From assembly GCA_947311845.1 (NCBI GenBank), contig CAMZMU010000048.1:19768693-19832692 (forward strand): a stretch of 64,000 bases of DNA. Reading direction: 5' to 3'. Under the pieces are notes generated by a model, which was not told the DNA's origin, did not search any database, and saw nothing but the letters and a program-made list of their open reading frames with translations. This stretch comes from Poa pratensis. Lineage: Eukaryota > Streptophyta > Magnoliopsida > Poales > Poaceae. Both the position numbers and the translations under genes were made by a program. Below are positions 23,096 to 34,738 of this stretch, piece after piece; the stretch's first letter is position 1; each line of letters begins with the position of its first letter.

Positions 23096-23604
23096 TTCGC
23101 CTCCGGAACCGCCCGCGCGAGCGGTCCGGGAGGGAGGGGAAAAATCTTCTAATTACCAGGATCCATCAAAGCCAAATCTGTAGGGTTAGGTCTAGCCAGT
23201 CAGATCTTTTAATTGAAACATCGAAAGAAGAACCGATACATCAGCTAAGCACCAACATGAATACGCGTTTTAACCTTGAGCAAATCAATAGATTTCGAAC
23301 TCCTCCGCAATCAAAGAAGTAAGAAGATGACCTTCCTCGCCTCCTTTAGCCTCGCCGAAGAAGATGACCCTGGAAGAAGAAGACTGTAATGGGGAATCTG
23401 AGCGCCGCCGGCAAATCTAGGTCAAGACAACCGCGCTCGGCCGACAGCATTCAGAGCACGATACGGAGCAGAGGAATCTGAATGCATAGCACCTTTTGAC
23501 TAATAGTGAATTATTATACGATGCTATTTACTATGTGATTTAAGCTATTACCACATCAATCTTTGTGGAGCTCACGTTAACTAATTTGTTGCAAAAAATG
23601 TCTC

Positions 23605-24060
23605 ATTCCTCTTTGACGATGAATGTGCTGCAGCCTTTGACGACTTGTAGAAAACGTTAATCAATGAGCCTGTCATTAAACAACCAAAATGGGATAAAAC
23701 TTTTGAACTAATCTGTGATGTTAGAGAATATGTTGTAGGTGCCATTCTAGGACAACACATGATGGTGAATTGGTGATGCTTTCAATGTCATCCACTACGC
23801 TAGTAATGCATGATGACCAAAGAACTATCCTATGGCTGATAAAGAGCTATTTGGCGTTCTATTTTTCTTGCGATAAATTTAGATCTTATATGATTGATTC
23901 AAAAGTGAGTGAGTACGATCACCAGTCTTTGAGAGAAATCATAAATAGAAAATATGTGAAGACTAAATTGATCCGTTGACTTCTACTATTACAAACATTT
24001 GAGTTGCCATCAAGGGGATCAGCTCGAAGAAACACATGTAGCAGAGATTAAGGTTATCAA
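23605..24060 (+). pseudogene. Ty3/gypsy RNase H remnant
   Basis: The + strand reads as a decayed gypsy RT/RNase H segment. Landmarks are FDDECAAAFDDL, then NEPVIKQPKWDKTFELICD, a degenerate VGAILGQ, and SCDKFRSYMIDSKV, the region around the RNase H catalytic core of Athila-type elements. It contains stop codons (for example after AAFDDL) and several indels. No LTRs are recognisable nearby, so this is an old fragment. 24061-24387 continues as unassigned, possibly related sequence. Confidence 0.7.
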
Positions 24061-24387
24061 CCAAGATCTCCAAGCTATGAACATTGGCATACCTCAAAGA
24101 ATTATAATGCCCAAGCCAGGTATGTCTTATTACATCTATAATAGCATGAGCAAGGGTGCGGAAAGCTCAACATCTTCCTTGAAGAATAAACCCCCTGTTG
24201 CCTCATGTGAACTCAAGCCACACCATAAACAGCTAGCTACATCCTTTGCATAATCCAGAAAAAGTAATGCACAAGATACCCCAATTACCATATGGACACA
24301 TTTTTTTTTTCATTCTTTCAAGCCAGCATAATTAGGCCGTGGCCTACAACGGGAGGCCACCAGCACAACAAACTAAATTATCAGAAG

Positions 24388-26817
24388 TCATTCCAAAACT
24401 ATTTTGTGACGCGGGAAGCCGGTCCCTTCTGTAAGTTCTTCGAGCACCTCCGATCTCTCGCACTCGTGCCACTCCCGCAGCTGCGGGACTACCTCTAGGT
24501 CGACAAACTCCCGCTCTCCGGCTTCCACGACGTGCCCGTCGAGTAGGTGGACGCGCCCCAGCCACCGCGACGCCCTCATGATCCGCTTCACAAAGGCGGT
24601 CTGCCATGCCACTCCATGGAAGCCGATGACCACGAGTTCTCTCAGGCTACAGTGTTGTTGTGGTTGCTCCACTTGCACATCTAGTGAGCCATCAGCGGTT
24701 GTCTTCTCTGAGTTGTTGTCGAACTGCATTCAGATTTCAGAATTCAGAATACTTGGTTTCAGAAATGTTTCAAAAGCAAAAAAAAAAAGGTACGCGTTTG
24801 ACAAAAAAAAACAAAGTTATTAGGTTAGTTGATCGACAAAGGGCAGACATGAACGTGGAGCGACTGCAGGAAAGGTGCGGCAGCAAAGAGGATGAAGATC
24901 CAGAACGTGTCCCAGTTCATTGGCACGTTTGCAACGAATAACTTCTTTAGATGATTGAGCCTGCTGGGTATGACAGTTGGTTCAATCCACATCTGCATAC
25001 ATGATATAGTCATATTTAGCACTATCTTATGTAGCAATGCGAGGTTATGATTAATAAAAGACAAGATCATTCAGGAGTGGTTGCTCACTCACCTGTTGCC
25101 CTCTCAATTGCAGAACAAGGTACTCCAGTGGTGGTGGCGTCCCTTTAAAGAATTTGCCTAGTGGATAGGTACTGTTTCTACGGAAGTTATCATTCTCACT
25201 ATTATCTCCAGTTTCAAAGAAGTCCAAACTCACATGCCTAAGTCTAGGCACCTCACCATAATGTAATTTCGTAGTCCGACCCCGACAAGCAAATGTTTCA
25301 AGACAAGGCAGTGAAGTCAGATAGATTTTCCAAATGCTGCAGTTGTCCAATTGCAGATTCTTTAACCTTGAGGTAGGAAAGTTGAAGCGATAAGCTTGCG
25401 GGTGATACGAAGAATTTTTCAGCCTCAGATCCACCAGCTGCAGACAATGTCTCAGAATGTCATATACTAAGTGAATGCGTGCACTTGCTTTGCACAGAGT
25501 AAGTGTTGTGAGCCTCTCAAAAATATAAGGTGTGTGTCCATAATAATGATAGCAATTGGATAGCACAAGGTGTTTCAGCCGCACATTCTGGTATCCATCC
25601 AATAGTTGGAAGCCATATGGTTGATAACAGTTCTCAGTGACAATCTCCAAATCCTCAACTCCCCATCTGCCAATCGCTGCTGTAATCCATTGATTGAAAC
25701 AGCTAGTCCTAAAGGTTTGGAGCCTCAGCTTCAGGAGGGACCGCTGCTGACCATTATTGGGAGGCAGAAGGAATGCGTTCACCCGTTTCACGTAGCGTCG
25801 CATGGCGAGACGCTCGTAACGCTGCAGGATGGGTGTGAGCAGACGGACCTTCCACATCCACCGCTCATACCGGTCTCTGACAGCATTAAACCGATCGTAC
25901 TGGTCTTTGAAAGCATAAGTTTCAGTCAGATCATGTGCCTTCTTCTCTGCCTCATACCCGGCCTTAGCCTCCATGGTTATTTTCTTCAGCCTGTGGTAGC
26001 GTGGAGGGAGAATATCATAAATGGAAAGGTCATAACATGTGTGTGATCGCCGAGGAAGATCCAGCCACCGCTTTGAAAGGATAGTGGTGGTTATCGTTGT
26101 GTGTGCGTCTAGCTTGTCAAGGATCATGATCAGTATCTCATCAGGTAAGCTGCTGATCTTGTCCTCACAGAAACTGTTGCGTTCCTGGCTCATACGCATC
26201 TGTATTTGTTTCCGTGGGAAATAATATGAAATTGTAGCCAGTGAATTCCGAATAGATTAGAGAGAAAACTAAGGCACCCGTCTTAAAAAGTAAATAAATA
26301 TATTATGAATATCTCTATATTTACAGAGACTAACACTTTAAAAGACTGTTTGTATTTGGACCTAAACAAACTATAAATAATGACATGAACAAGCAAAACA
26401 GTTTAAAGAGTGTACAGGAAGAGGTGTTCTAGTTGCACAATTCAACAAAAAAATATCGAGAGATGAACAAACAAAATCAGTGGCAAAATAAACATATTAA
26501 ACTGCATTGTCTCTATCCACAGCAGCAGAACTGTCCCGCAAACATGGAGCAATCCAGAAATAAGAAAGGGAATCTCAAATTAGCCTTCACACAGTTTCAG
26601 AACATTAATTCTTAAAGCGGATGCGTTATCTGAGACTACTTGGGCGTGAGCTGTGAACTGACGACTGAAACCATGTTAAAAGATCAACAGAAATCGCAAG
26701 TAAGGGTACCGTACGTACTCGTTTTGGGGATGGGGATGGTGAGGCGGCGGCGGTACTACAGAGGTCGGAGGCCTTCCTGAGCCGGCGGCAGCGTGGAGGA
26801 GCTGTGCCCGCGTCCAT
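24388..26817 (-). CDS. F-box / leucine-rich repeat protein, 4 exons, 561 aa, intact
   Basis: Exons are 26817-26719, 26199-25093, 24992-24849 and 24723-24388. All junctions are GT..AG and phase 0, giving an uninterrupted 561-residue frame. The first exon encodes a short basic leader; exon 2 opens directly after a CAG acceptor. The F-box lies near residues 47-80 (ISSLPDEILIMILDKLDA, then SKRW). Degenerate LRR strands follow (VEDLEIVTENC, LKHLVLSNCYHYYG, LKNLQLDNCSIWKIY, LRHVSLDFFETG), and exon 3 continues with LKKLFVANVPMNWDTFWIF. The C-terminal exon (HCSLRELVVIGFHG) resembles the terminal repeat of grass F-box/LRR families. Such proteins bind SKP1 and select substrates for SCF ubiquitin ligases; the substrate is unknown. 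It is the only multi-exon gene in the window with neither stops nor frame breaks, so the strongest host-gene candidate. Confidence 0.88.
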
Positions 26818-26869
26818 CGGATCCCGATCCGCGGCGGCGGCTGGCCGGCCTGTCGGCGGGCAGTGGACG

Positions 26870-27003
26870 GCGGCAATGGAATCGCGGGGGCGATTGTTTC
26901 AGCTATGGAGTTCGAGGTTGATTAGGACGGTGGGGAGTTTTTTTTTTGGGGAGTTTTTTTGTTGAAGTCGTGCAGCGCGTTGCAGATATGGACCCTTCTC
27001 TTA
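26870..27003 (-). promoter_or_regulatory. Upstream region of the F-box gene and Harbinger target site
   Basis: Only about 190 bp separate the F-box first exon from the Harbinger-like element that starts at 27004. The stretch includes T9 and T7 runs. No clear TATA box is visible on the minus strand, so the element may have displaced or replaced part of the promoter. TTA at 27001-27003 is the element's target duplication. Confidence 0.4.
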
Positions 27004-27310
27004 GGGCATCTCCAGCCGCCCCCCCCAGCGCCCCCAGGAGGCCTTTTTAGCGCCGCGGCGGCCAAAAATCCACCAGCCGGCCCTCCAGAAGTCGATTTAG
27101 GGCCGTTTTAAGCGCCGTTTCGCGCCGGCGAACCCAGCCCAAACCCAGCGCGTTGGGTTCCGCTTGGGGGGGCAAAAGGCGTCCGCGGGCCAGCCTTGTC
27201 GGTGAGAGACGGCGATTTCCCTCCATAATTTGGATCTTTCCCTCCATTTCTTCCCCACATATACCCCTCACCCCACCCCGTTCCCGCCATTTCCCCCACA
27301 TCTGGCCGCC

Positions 27311-28746
27311 ATGGCTCCCGCCCGATTCACAGGACCCCGCGCCGTCGCCGTCCCCGCGCTCTCCGCCACCTCCATGATCGGGAAGAAGGCGCGGAAGCCG
27401 AGAGCGCCGAAGGAGAAGCCGCCGGGCATGAGCAACGCCAACTGGGTCGCCGAGAAAGCGCGCCTGGAGAGGGACAACCTCCAGCGGCGGACGAGGGAGA
27501 AGGCGCAGAGGGAGAGGAAGCTGGCCGCGCAACTGGCGGAGGCGGAGGCCGAGGCCCAGTCCGTTGGCGAGGAAGAAGAAGAGGAAGAGGAGCTCGATGA
27601 GCCGCCAACTCCGGCTGCGTCTGCGGCGCCGCCGGTCAAGCGGAGGGGCGGCTTGTCTCCGTTCGCCGGATGGAGCCAAACCGCAGTCGGCTCGCCATCG
27701 CCGTCGCCGCGCTGGAACGCGTCCCCGCAGTACTCCCCTGGGTACGCCGACTCCGACCCCCATGGTGGTTTCAACCCCAACCTCACCTTCCCCCACCATC
27801 CGGCGATGATGTACGCCGGCTCACCGGGCTACGCATCCTCGCCGTCGCTCCGCCGTGCCCTCCCCTTCGCCGCCCAGTCCTTGTTGGGCGGGATGCCCGG
27901 CGGGATGCCCCAAGACCTCATGGAGGACATCATCGCCACCGGCTCGATGGCGACAGCGGCGTGCCCGGGCTTCCTCTCGCAAGGCGGGGAGTTTTTCTCC
28001 CGGGCGGCGGGGATTACGGCCAAGGCGCGTCTGGCGCCGGTGTCGGCACGGAGGAGGCGGATGCGGAAGAAGGAGACGAGACGGCGCCTGCAGACGAGAG
28101 GGCGCCTGCAGCTGCGGAGGGAGCCCGAGATGGCGACACGAGCGGCCGCCGTCCCAGGAAGGGGCCCAAGGTGGCGCCGAAGCCGCCCGTCGAGCCTCGC
28201 ATCAAATGGACGAGCCGGGAGGATGTCCTCCTCGCCGAGGCATGGAAGACGGTCAGCCTCGACCCGATCATCGGCGCCAACCAGGCCCTGGACAACTACT
28301 GGAAGCGGGTGAAGACGGCGTACGACGAGCGCCGGATGATCGACCCCGACTTCGCGTCGTGCGTCACAGAGCGCGGCCAGAAGGCCATGGCCAACCATTG
28401 GGCGAACATCCAGGCCCAATGCAACAAGTGGCACGGCATACAGCAGGAGGTCACGCACAGGCCGCAGAGCGGCGCGAACCGCGAGATGGAGGTGAGAATT
28501 CCGCCGTGATTGCTTTCTTTTGCTTCGCCATGTAGCTCATTGCCGCCGGTCTCGTCGCCATGTAGACGAGAAGGCCGACTTCAAGTTTCTCCACGTCTTC
28601 GTCGTCATCGAGGGGTGCGAGAAGTGGGCGGAAACATGCCGTGGGATCGGCAAGGGCAAGGAGTACGTCCCGGACGCGGCGGCTGCTGGTGCGTCTGATG
28701 GCCGTCCACCGATGGGCCACAAGAAAGCCAAGCCGGCGAGGGACGC
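27311..28746 (+). pseudogene. SANT/Myb-like gene, 5' part, interrupted by retrotransposon insertion
   Basis: The start at 27311 has a strong plant context (gccgccATGG). The N terminus is basic and Glu-rich (a coiled-coil-like EKARLERDNLQRR). A SANT/Myb-like region follows: IKWTSREDVLLAEAW, DNYWKRVKTAYDERR and KAMANHWANIQAQCNKWHG. An intron (GTGAGA near 28494 to about 28566) leads to KADFKFLHVFVVIEGCEKW. Such proteins are often mis-annotated in grasses as 'glutathione S-transferase T3-like'. The frame changes near 28000 (around a G4 run), so one base seems missing. The gene is cut at 28746 by the LTR element and resumes at 41889. Confidence 0.75.
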
Positions 28747-29233
28747 TGACGAGGGGTTAGCTCGGCAAATCCCATGGTTACGTACCTAGGGTTGAGAATA
28801 GGAACGAAGTCGGTAGCACTGGCGATTATCTACGGCTGACAAGCAAGGATTTACCCAGGTTCAGGGCCCTCGTGTGGAGGTAACACCCCTACGTCCTGCT
28901 TGTCTGATTATTGATGGGGTGGTCACAAGTATTACAAGGATCTCGGCGAGATGTCGATCTCGCCAAGGGTTTTGAGGCTAGAGCTGCGTGTATGCTATGG
29001 ATCGTGTCCTTGATCGGGGACCCTCCCAGCACTTATATAGGAGGCTGGGTCTCGGGTAACCGACTAGGATTACAGATTTGGCAAGTCTAAACCGACTCAA
29101 ACTACGCCTAACTTGGAGAGCAATCCTTCCTTGCGGGTACCCTCATGGGCCTTGGTCTTGTTATCTTGATGGGCCCCATACACGTGCACCAGGTATCCTC
29201 ATAGTGGGTCACCCGAAGGGTAGGCCCACGTCA
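28747..29233 (-). repeat. 3' LTR (487 bp)
   Basis: Nearly identical to 41399-41883. It is the 3' LTR because the coding order runs right to left. The adjoining inner sequence, read on the minus strand, is ACTCGGGGGCTAC, the likely polypurine tract. Confidence 0.95.
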
Positions 29234-29246
29234 GTAGCCCCCGAGT
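29234..29246 (-). other. Polypurine tract candidate
   Basis: The minus strand reads ACTCGGGGGCTAC immediately before the 3' LTR. The same G5-centred word recurs many times in the 3' non-coding region of this element. Confidence 0.6.
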
Positions 29247-30478
29247 GCCTGGCTGACTCGAAGATTCGGGCAGGGACTCCTCCGTAAATGCACGCCTTAT
29301 CTTGCCCAATCTTTACTCAATCGACAAGTATTTCGACTGACCGCTGACAACTGTGCTGAAGCCAACCTTCAGGTCGACCCATATTTTGGGCAGCTTTTTT
29401 CTGCCTTTATGACATGTATTGGGGATATGACATAGTAGGCCTGGTACACTCGACGGATCGGGACCAGTTAACTGCTCTTGGGCAAAACCTTACTAGCCTA
29501 CATCAAATTCGAGTCCCCAGACTCGAACCCGGAATTGACTGGTCAGGATCGACCCAGGCTGCGGAGGTCTTACAGAGTCGACCTGCAGTATAACTGTTTG
29601 AGGGTACCTAGCGCGTCCGCCAGGATTTTCTTCGTGTCGTCTGGCACGGAAAATTTCAGAGCTAACGCAGTATGTTGCGCGCCCCGGCCCACTCGAAGGA
29701 TCGAAGGGTCTTACCTATGCACCATGCATGCAGCTTCCAAGGGTCGAAGATACATCTTGGGGAGATTGTGATCTGATTTGCATTATGCGTTAAGCTAAGT
29801 AGCTGGTCGAACTTCTATTCGACTGAACATGATAACTTTTTGCTTTGACTATCGGGTGCGCGTCAGCGCTCCCGATGGGAGTAGCCCCCGAGATTATGCT
29901 TAATTGTTTGCAGTTGAGGATAATCTCACTCGAAAGAATTAAAACAGTCGACTAAACGTCGAGTCGCTCCCGATGGGAGTGTTTTGTGCCAAGTGATGTA
30001 ACCCGAATAATCTTTTGTTTGTTTTCCACTCTCCCCCATGACATCAGGGATGACGTTATTTGGCGACTGCGCCATCTGACAAATAATGTCATGCTCTGCG
30101 TGACAGATGGGACGTGACACACTGGCTCCACCTGACAGTGTTGACTAAACGGCGATACCTGTTTTGGCGGGACTTGACCGCCCTGGCGCAATATTCACGG
30201 CGTGCGTGATGATGATCCCTCGATTCTCGTGCGTAGTGGGCGGAGTGGCCGGCGACGCTTGCCCTCTCCTGCCTCCACGTGTACAGCCAGATATGCATGT
30301 GTGCGAAGGCCGTTTTGCACGGTTGCGATTTGAGGGCCCCTATGGTAAATAGTGCCGCGGTGAGAGAAATTTACTCACTTGCCATTTGCTTCCGCCGCCG
30401 GTTCCGCTGCATCTTCTTCCTCCTTGCGCGCTCGCCATTGCTCTGCCTCGCATCCTCTCCAAAGCTTTTGCACGCCAT

Positions 30479-33190
30479 GGCCAAGGGAGACAAGCGCAAG
30501 AAGGGCGCCGCCGATGCGGCTGCTGCCACCAAGACCGCTCCGACCGCCGCATCCGCAAGTGCTGCGGCCCCTCTGAGCAAGAAGGCCGGCGACTGGTCGC
30601 GGTCGGACATCACGGTGTCCAAGGTCAATGGATACCGCCGCGACGGCCTGCTGCCATCAGCGGAGGTGCTGCCCACGCGCATCCCCGGCGACGAGGTAAC
30701 CCCAACGCCCAAGGAGCACGAGCGCGTCTGCTTCCACGACTTCGTGGTCAGGGGCCTCTCCTTCCCCATCCACGATTTTCTGCGTGCACTGATGTACGCC
30801 TACAAGGTGCAGCTGCATGATTTCTCTCCCAATGCTATCATGCATGTTGCCGTTTTTGTTGTTCTTTGTGAATGCTTTTTGGGCGTTCACCCGCATTGGG
30901 GTCTTTGGAAGAAGATCTTCAATGTGAGGAGGAATGCGGGTGCTGGTGGAGTTTACACCGTTGGTGGACTCATCATCCAAGCCCGCAAAGAAGTCGAGTA
31001 TTTCGACCTTCGCCTCGTCGACTCCGCGCAGAACTGGCGCAAGAAGTGGTTCTACTTCCCTCTCAACAAGAGGGGCTGCCACCTTTTGTCGAGCAGACGC
31101 CGTTGGTGAAGACCCGAGCGTGGTTGCACCAAACCACTGCGGCGGAGGAGGCGAGGCCAAACCTTTGATGGAGAAACTCGAAAAGCTGATCAAGACCACG
31201 GGCCGCGTCGTCAGCGGTCTCCATCTGATTGCGACCTTCGTCGGGAGAGACGTGCAGCCGCTGCGGGCGCGGGTACACCCGATGTGGGAGTTCCAGGGTG
31301 CGAATGACCCGACCCGCCTGACGACTGAACCATTGCCTATGAAGAAGGCAGTGGAGGACCGGGTTCGCGCCATCACCAAGCTGACGAGGAACGACACATG
31401 TCCCCTGACTGCCCAGTCGATCCATATGACATCTTACACCCACGACCTGAGGTATGTACTTTGCCTTTGACCGAATTTGCTTTACATACTTATGCTCAGT
31501 CACTCGAAAAGTGAGGTTGTATGATGTGTTTGCAGGGTCATCCCTCCTTTGTTAGTCTACCTCCACTGCCCGAAGGTGGAGAAAATCCTGAATTGGAGGT
31601 GGTGGACGAGGACGCGGATGTGGAGGAGGAGATCTCTCTGGCTTCCGCCCACACACCCGAAGAAGGCGAGGGCGCAGGGCAAGAGGAGGAAGAGCAAGGT
31701 CTAGCTCAGAAGAAGCGTCGCCTGAAGAGGACTGCTTCCACCTCCACCAACCCGCAACCCGAGCTGGAGGATGATGACTCGAGTTCGTCATCCCCTATCG
31801 CAGAGGAGCCAGCTGCGGTGGCACCGATTCGCATGGCGCCTCCGTCCAGCACTCCCGGGTTCACTCGACTCGTCAACGTCCACAGCCTTATGGATAGTGA
31901 CGACGAGGACATGAGGTACACCTTTTCTTTGCTTATTGTACTTGACTCGCAAGTGCTTTGCATCTGTCTTACTGGTGTTGCTTTCGGGTGACGTTGCGTT
32001 TCAGCCCTATGAAGGACGATGGCCCAAAGGACGTCACTCCCCAGTTGCGCCGGAAACTAGTCCGGCGACTGAAGAAGCGGCGCGAGTCGAGCCGCAGCCG
32101 ACAGCTGTGGCGAGTGACCCTCCTAATCTTCCGGAGTTCACACCGTCCACCTCGGGCACGCTTCGCCTCTGCCTCGCGACCACGTAAGTGTTTTTGCTTG
32201 AATTTCCTGTAGGGTGCGCGTCAGCGCTCCCGATGGGAGTAGCCCCGAGGCTATAGGCAACTAGCATAGTTGGCTATAGGCTCAAAGAACCCTCTTCCCA
32301 TTTTTCTGTTATGCTAATTTTTGTTGCTGGGCAGCCCTTCATCCTCCGTATGATGGAAGACGCTGCCACATACGTGCGAATGGAGGAGGAGCGCGACCAG
32401 CTTCGCCTGAAGATGGACGAGACCGCCCGTAAGTGTTTTTACCAGATTTTGCTCTCGCGTTTTGCGTGTGAGGCGAACGATGTTCTTTGCAGGTGAGCAC
32501 AAGGCCGCACTCGACCGCGTTCGAGAACTTGAGGACACGCTCAAGTCTCAACGCGAAGACGCGGAGCGGAAAGCTCAACAGGTGAAGGAGTCTGAAGATC
32601 TTCAGACGGCGCGGCTGCGCGCTATTGCGGATGTGATTGAAGGTAATGTCGTGTGCAACTTTGCATATGCCAAGTTTGCTTATTTTGCGACTAACCCGAT
32701 GGTCATTTGACAGGTGCTCTTGAAGCCCGCACCCGAAGACACGGCTGGCGACTCACTCGAAAGTGCCGTTGGCGCTTTTGATTTGCTGTGCGCCCAAGTC
32801 AAGGACCGCCTGAACCAGTCGAAGGGCGCGCTCGCTGCTATCTACCGGGGCATCTTCCCCGAAGGAGATGTTCCTTCATCGACTGAGGAGCTAGCGCAGC
32901 TATTTGGCCCAGGCTCCTCAACCTTGGCAAACTTCGTGCGCGCCCAGACGGTATGTGGCTCGGAGTCCGCATTTATGCTGATGCAGCTGCATGGGGTTGT
33001 CGCTGATTTTGAGAAGATTGTGTCCGGCTTTCCTAAGAAAGCCGAAATGCCTTCGACTCCCCTGGAAGACATCAGAGAGCGATCAGCCCAACTGGGGAAG
33101 GACATGATCGCCATGATGGAGAAGCGAGCTGCCGCTGCTGCCGCACGCGCCGCTCGTGACTCTAGGGCTAGGTCCGAGTCAGCGTCATAG
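30479..33190 (+). CDS. Antisense spliced gene in the retrotransposon (PF04195-like 'putative gypsy type transposon')
   Basis: It lies on the strand opposite to gag-pol. The start at 30479 is followed by a Lys/Ala-rich leader. Then comes the PF04195-like core (LSFPIHDFLRALMYAY, ECFLGVHPHWGLWKKIF), a segment with PTRLTTEPLPMKKAVEDRV, an acidic and Ser-rich region (DEDADVEEEISLAS), and coiled-coil exons (ERDQLRLKMDETAR, LDRVRELEDTLKSQ). It ends in a 32714-33190 exon with GIFPEGDVPSS and ending RARSESAS. Exons are separated by short introns with GT/AG ends, for example near 31452-31535 and 32431-32492. Two one-base homopolymer shortfalls (G4 near 31072, A3 near 31161) break the frame. Such antisense ORFs are known in Tat-lineage elements; their function is unknown. 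Confidence 0.7.
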
Positions 33191-33359
33191 GGTGTAGCTT
33201 TTGAGTGCTACTTTTGTTTATGCCTGTAAAGAACCCATGTTTAATATGAAGTTATCTTTTGCAATCCTTTGATGTTTCCGATTGCTCGTGGGGTTCGAGC
33301 CCCCGAGTATATTTTGCGATTCCCTACTGAAGGAGGCCTCATGTTTTTGAACAGTCACG

Positions 33360-34160
33360 AGAACCTGCCGCTTCGACTGGCTCCTCGCAACCTCAACCTA
33401 CTCGATCACAGTGGCAGGTGGTAAACGACGCCAAAGTGATGGAATATATGAAGGCCAAATATGTAAAAATGGAGCAGGAGCTGAAGAGCGCCCAGGACGA
33501 GCTGAATCGACTGAGAACGAGGCCAGGGCTGTCTAGCCAGCGAGAACGTTATGTACTTGGCGAGATGGATATTGTGAACAGGCAACTCGAATGTGAGTAT
33601 GATCTTTGCCTTGTTTACAATTATGTTCTCCTCTTTGTTTTGTGACCACTCGGATGATTTTGCAGGTTTTGTGGACGACTTCCAAGCAGAGAAAACTCGT
33701 ATTGAGGAGCGCTGGATAGCGTCGTTGACAATCCCACAACTGGACGTCAACACTTTTGGCTCGATAATATCATGCTCGCATACTCGCCACACTGAAGGAC
33801 CGTGTTTGGAGGAGCGCTGAATTACTCGAGCTATGCAGAATGGCTTTTACTCGACTTAACGAGACGCTGTTTCCCACGGGACCGCAACCACAGGGTATTC
33901 GTCCTTTGTTGAATATTTTTCGTCACGCAGGTCCCATTCGAGAGCTGCTGACGCGGAAGCTTGTGGTTGGGGCCAACGCGGCTATGGCGTATGTGCGAAG
34001 TCACAGACCATTTTTGCGGCTGCCGCCACCCGCGATTGGGGCGACTCTGGATCAAGGAGACCTGGATGGCACTGTTCGTTCTGCGGAGTTGCTGGTTGAG
34101 CGCACCCGCGATCAACTTTGTGGTCCTCTGCTGCCTGTCAAGGACGAACCTGAGGATTAA
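33360..34160 (+). CDS. Second antisense coding segment, coiled-coil, partial
   Basis: It contains exon-like frames: AKVMEYMKAKYVKMEQELKSAQDELNRL (33418-33590), FVDDFQAEKTRIEERW (33667-33760) and RNGFYST-like to PLLPVKDEPED ending at 34160. GT and AG borders lie between them. It may be the distal part of the upstream antisense gene or a separate one. No named domain was recognised beyond heptad-rich helices. Confidence 0.45.
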
Positions 34161-34189
34161 AGAGAGTTGCGAGTGTAAATTTTGTACAG

Positions 34190-34545
34190 GGACAGCCCCC
34201 GAGTGTAATTTTGACTGTGTATAATATGTTGTTTATTGTAACTTTAGCCCAGCCTCCAAGTCCATCGAGTGGGTTTTGCGAAATAATGACCTCACAGCCC
34301 CCGAGTATTCGAGTGTGGCTGCGGAATTTTTATGTTCGTTGATCTTTGCAACTCAGCCCCGAGTCTTCGGGTGAGGTTTAAATGTTTGTTTTTGCCTGAT
34401 CAGCATATGGACCAGCCCCCGAGCCTTCGAGTGCTGGTAGCAAAGTATGATTTTAGCGACCTAGCCCCCGAGTCTTCGAGTGTAGCTTAGGTGATTTGTT
34501 TTTGCATTTTATAGTATGATGCAGCCCCCGAGTATTTGGGGTATG
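34190..34545 (-). repeat. Dispersed polypurine-like motif repeats
   Basis: The + strand word AGCCCCCGAGT(N)TTCGAGTG, or close variants, occurs about six times here. Further copies are near 29236, 29882, 32241 and 33298. On the element's own strand each is CTCGGGGGCT, the core of the polypurine tract next to the 3' LTR. Confidence 0.8.
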
Positions 34546-34738
34546 AATAAGTATTTTGCGAGTATGCATATGCAAAGAGAGAAATAGGAGGAACATTGAT
34601 TTTATTCCACTTTTTGTAAGCCGCAGGCCGCCTCATTAAAAACCTTCCAGCCCCCTTAGGTACCCTGGTAAGGAAAAGAGCGCGTCTGAAACCTGCGGCT
34701 ATCCGACATATGGCCTATTACATTGATGACTGAACAGT

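Noticed and set aside
27311..28510. Glutathione S-transferase
   Set aside because: Public grass annotations use 'GST T3-like' for this family, but there is no thioredoxin fold or GST motif, only SANT-like and coiled-coil regions.
30340..31503. Minus-strand ORFs opposite the antisense gene
   Set aside because: They have no family motifs, while the plus strand shows the PF04195-like core with exon borders.
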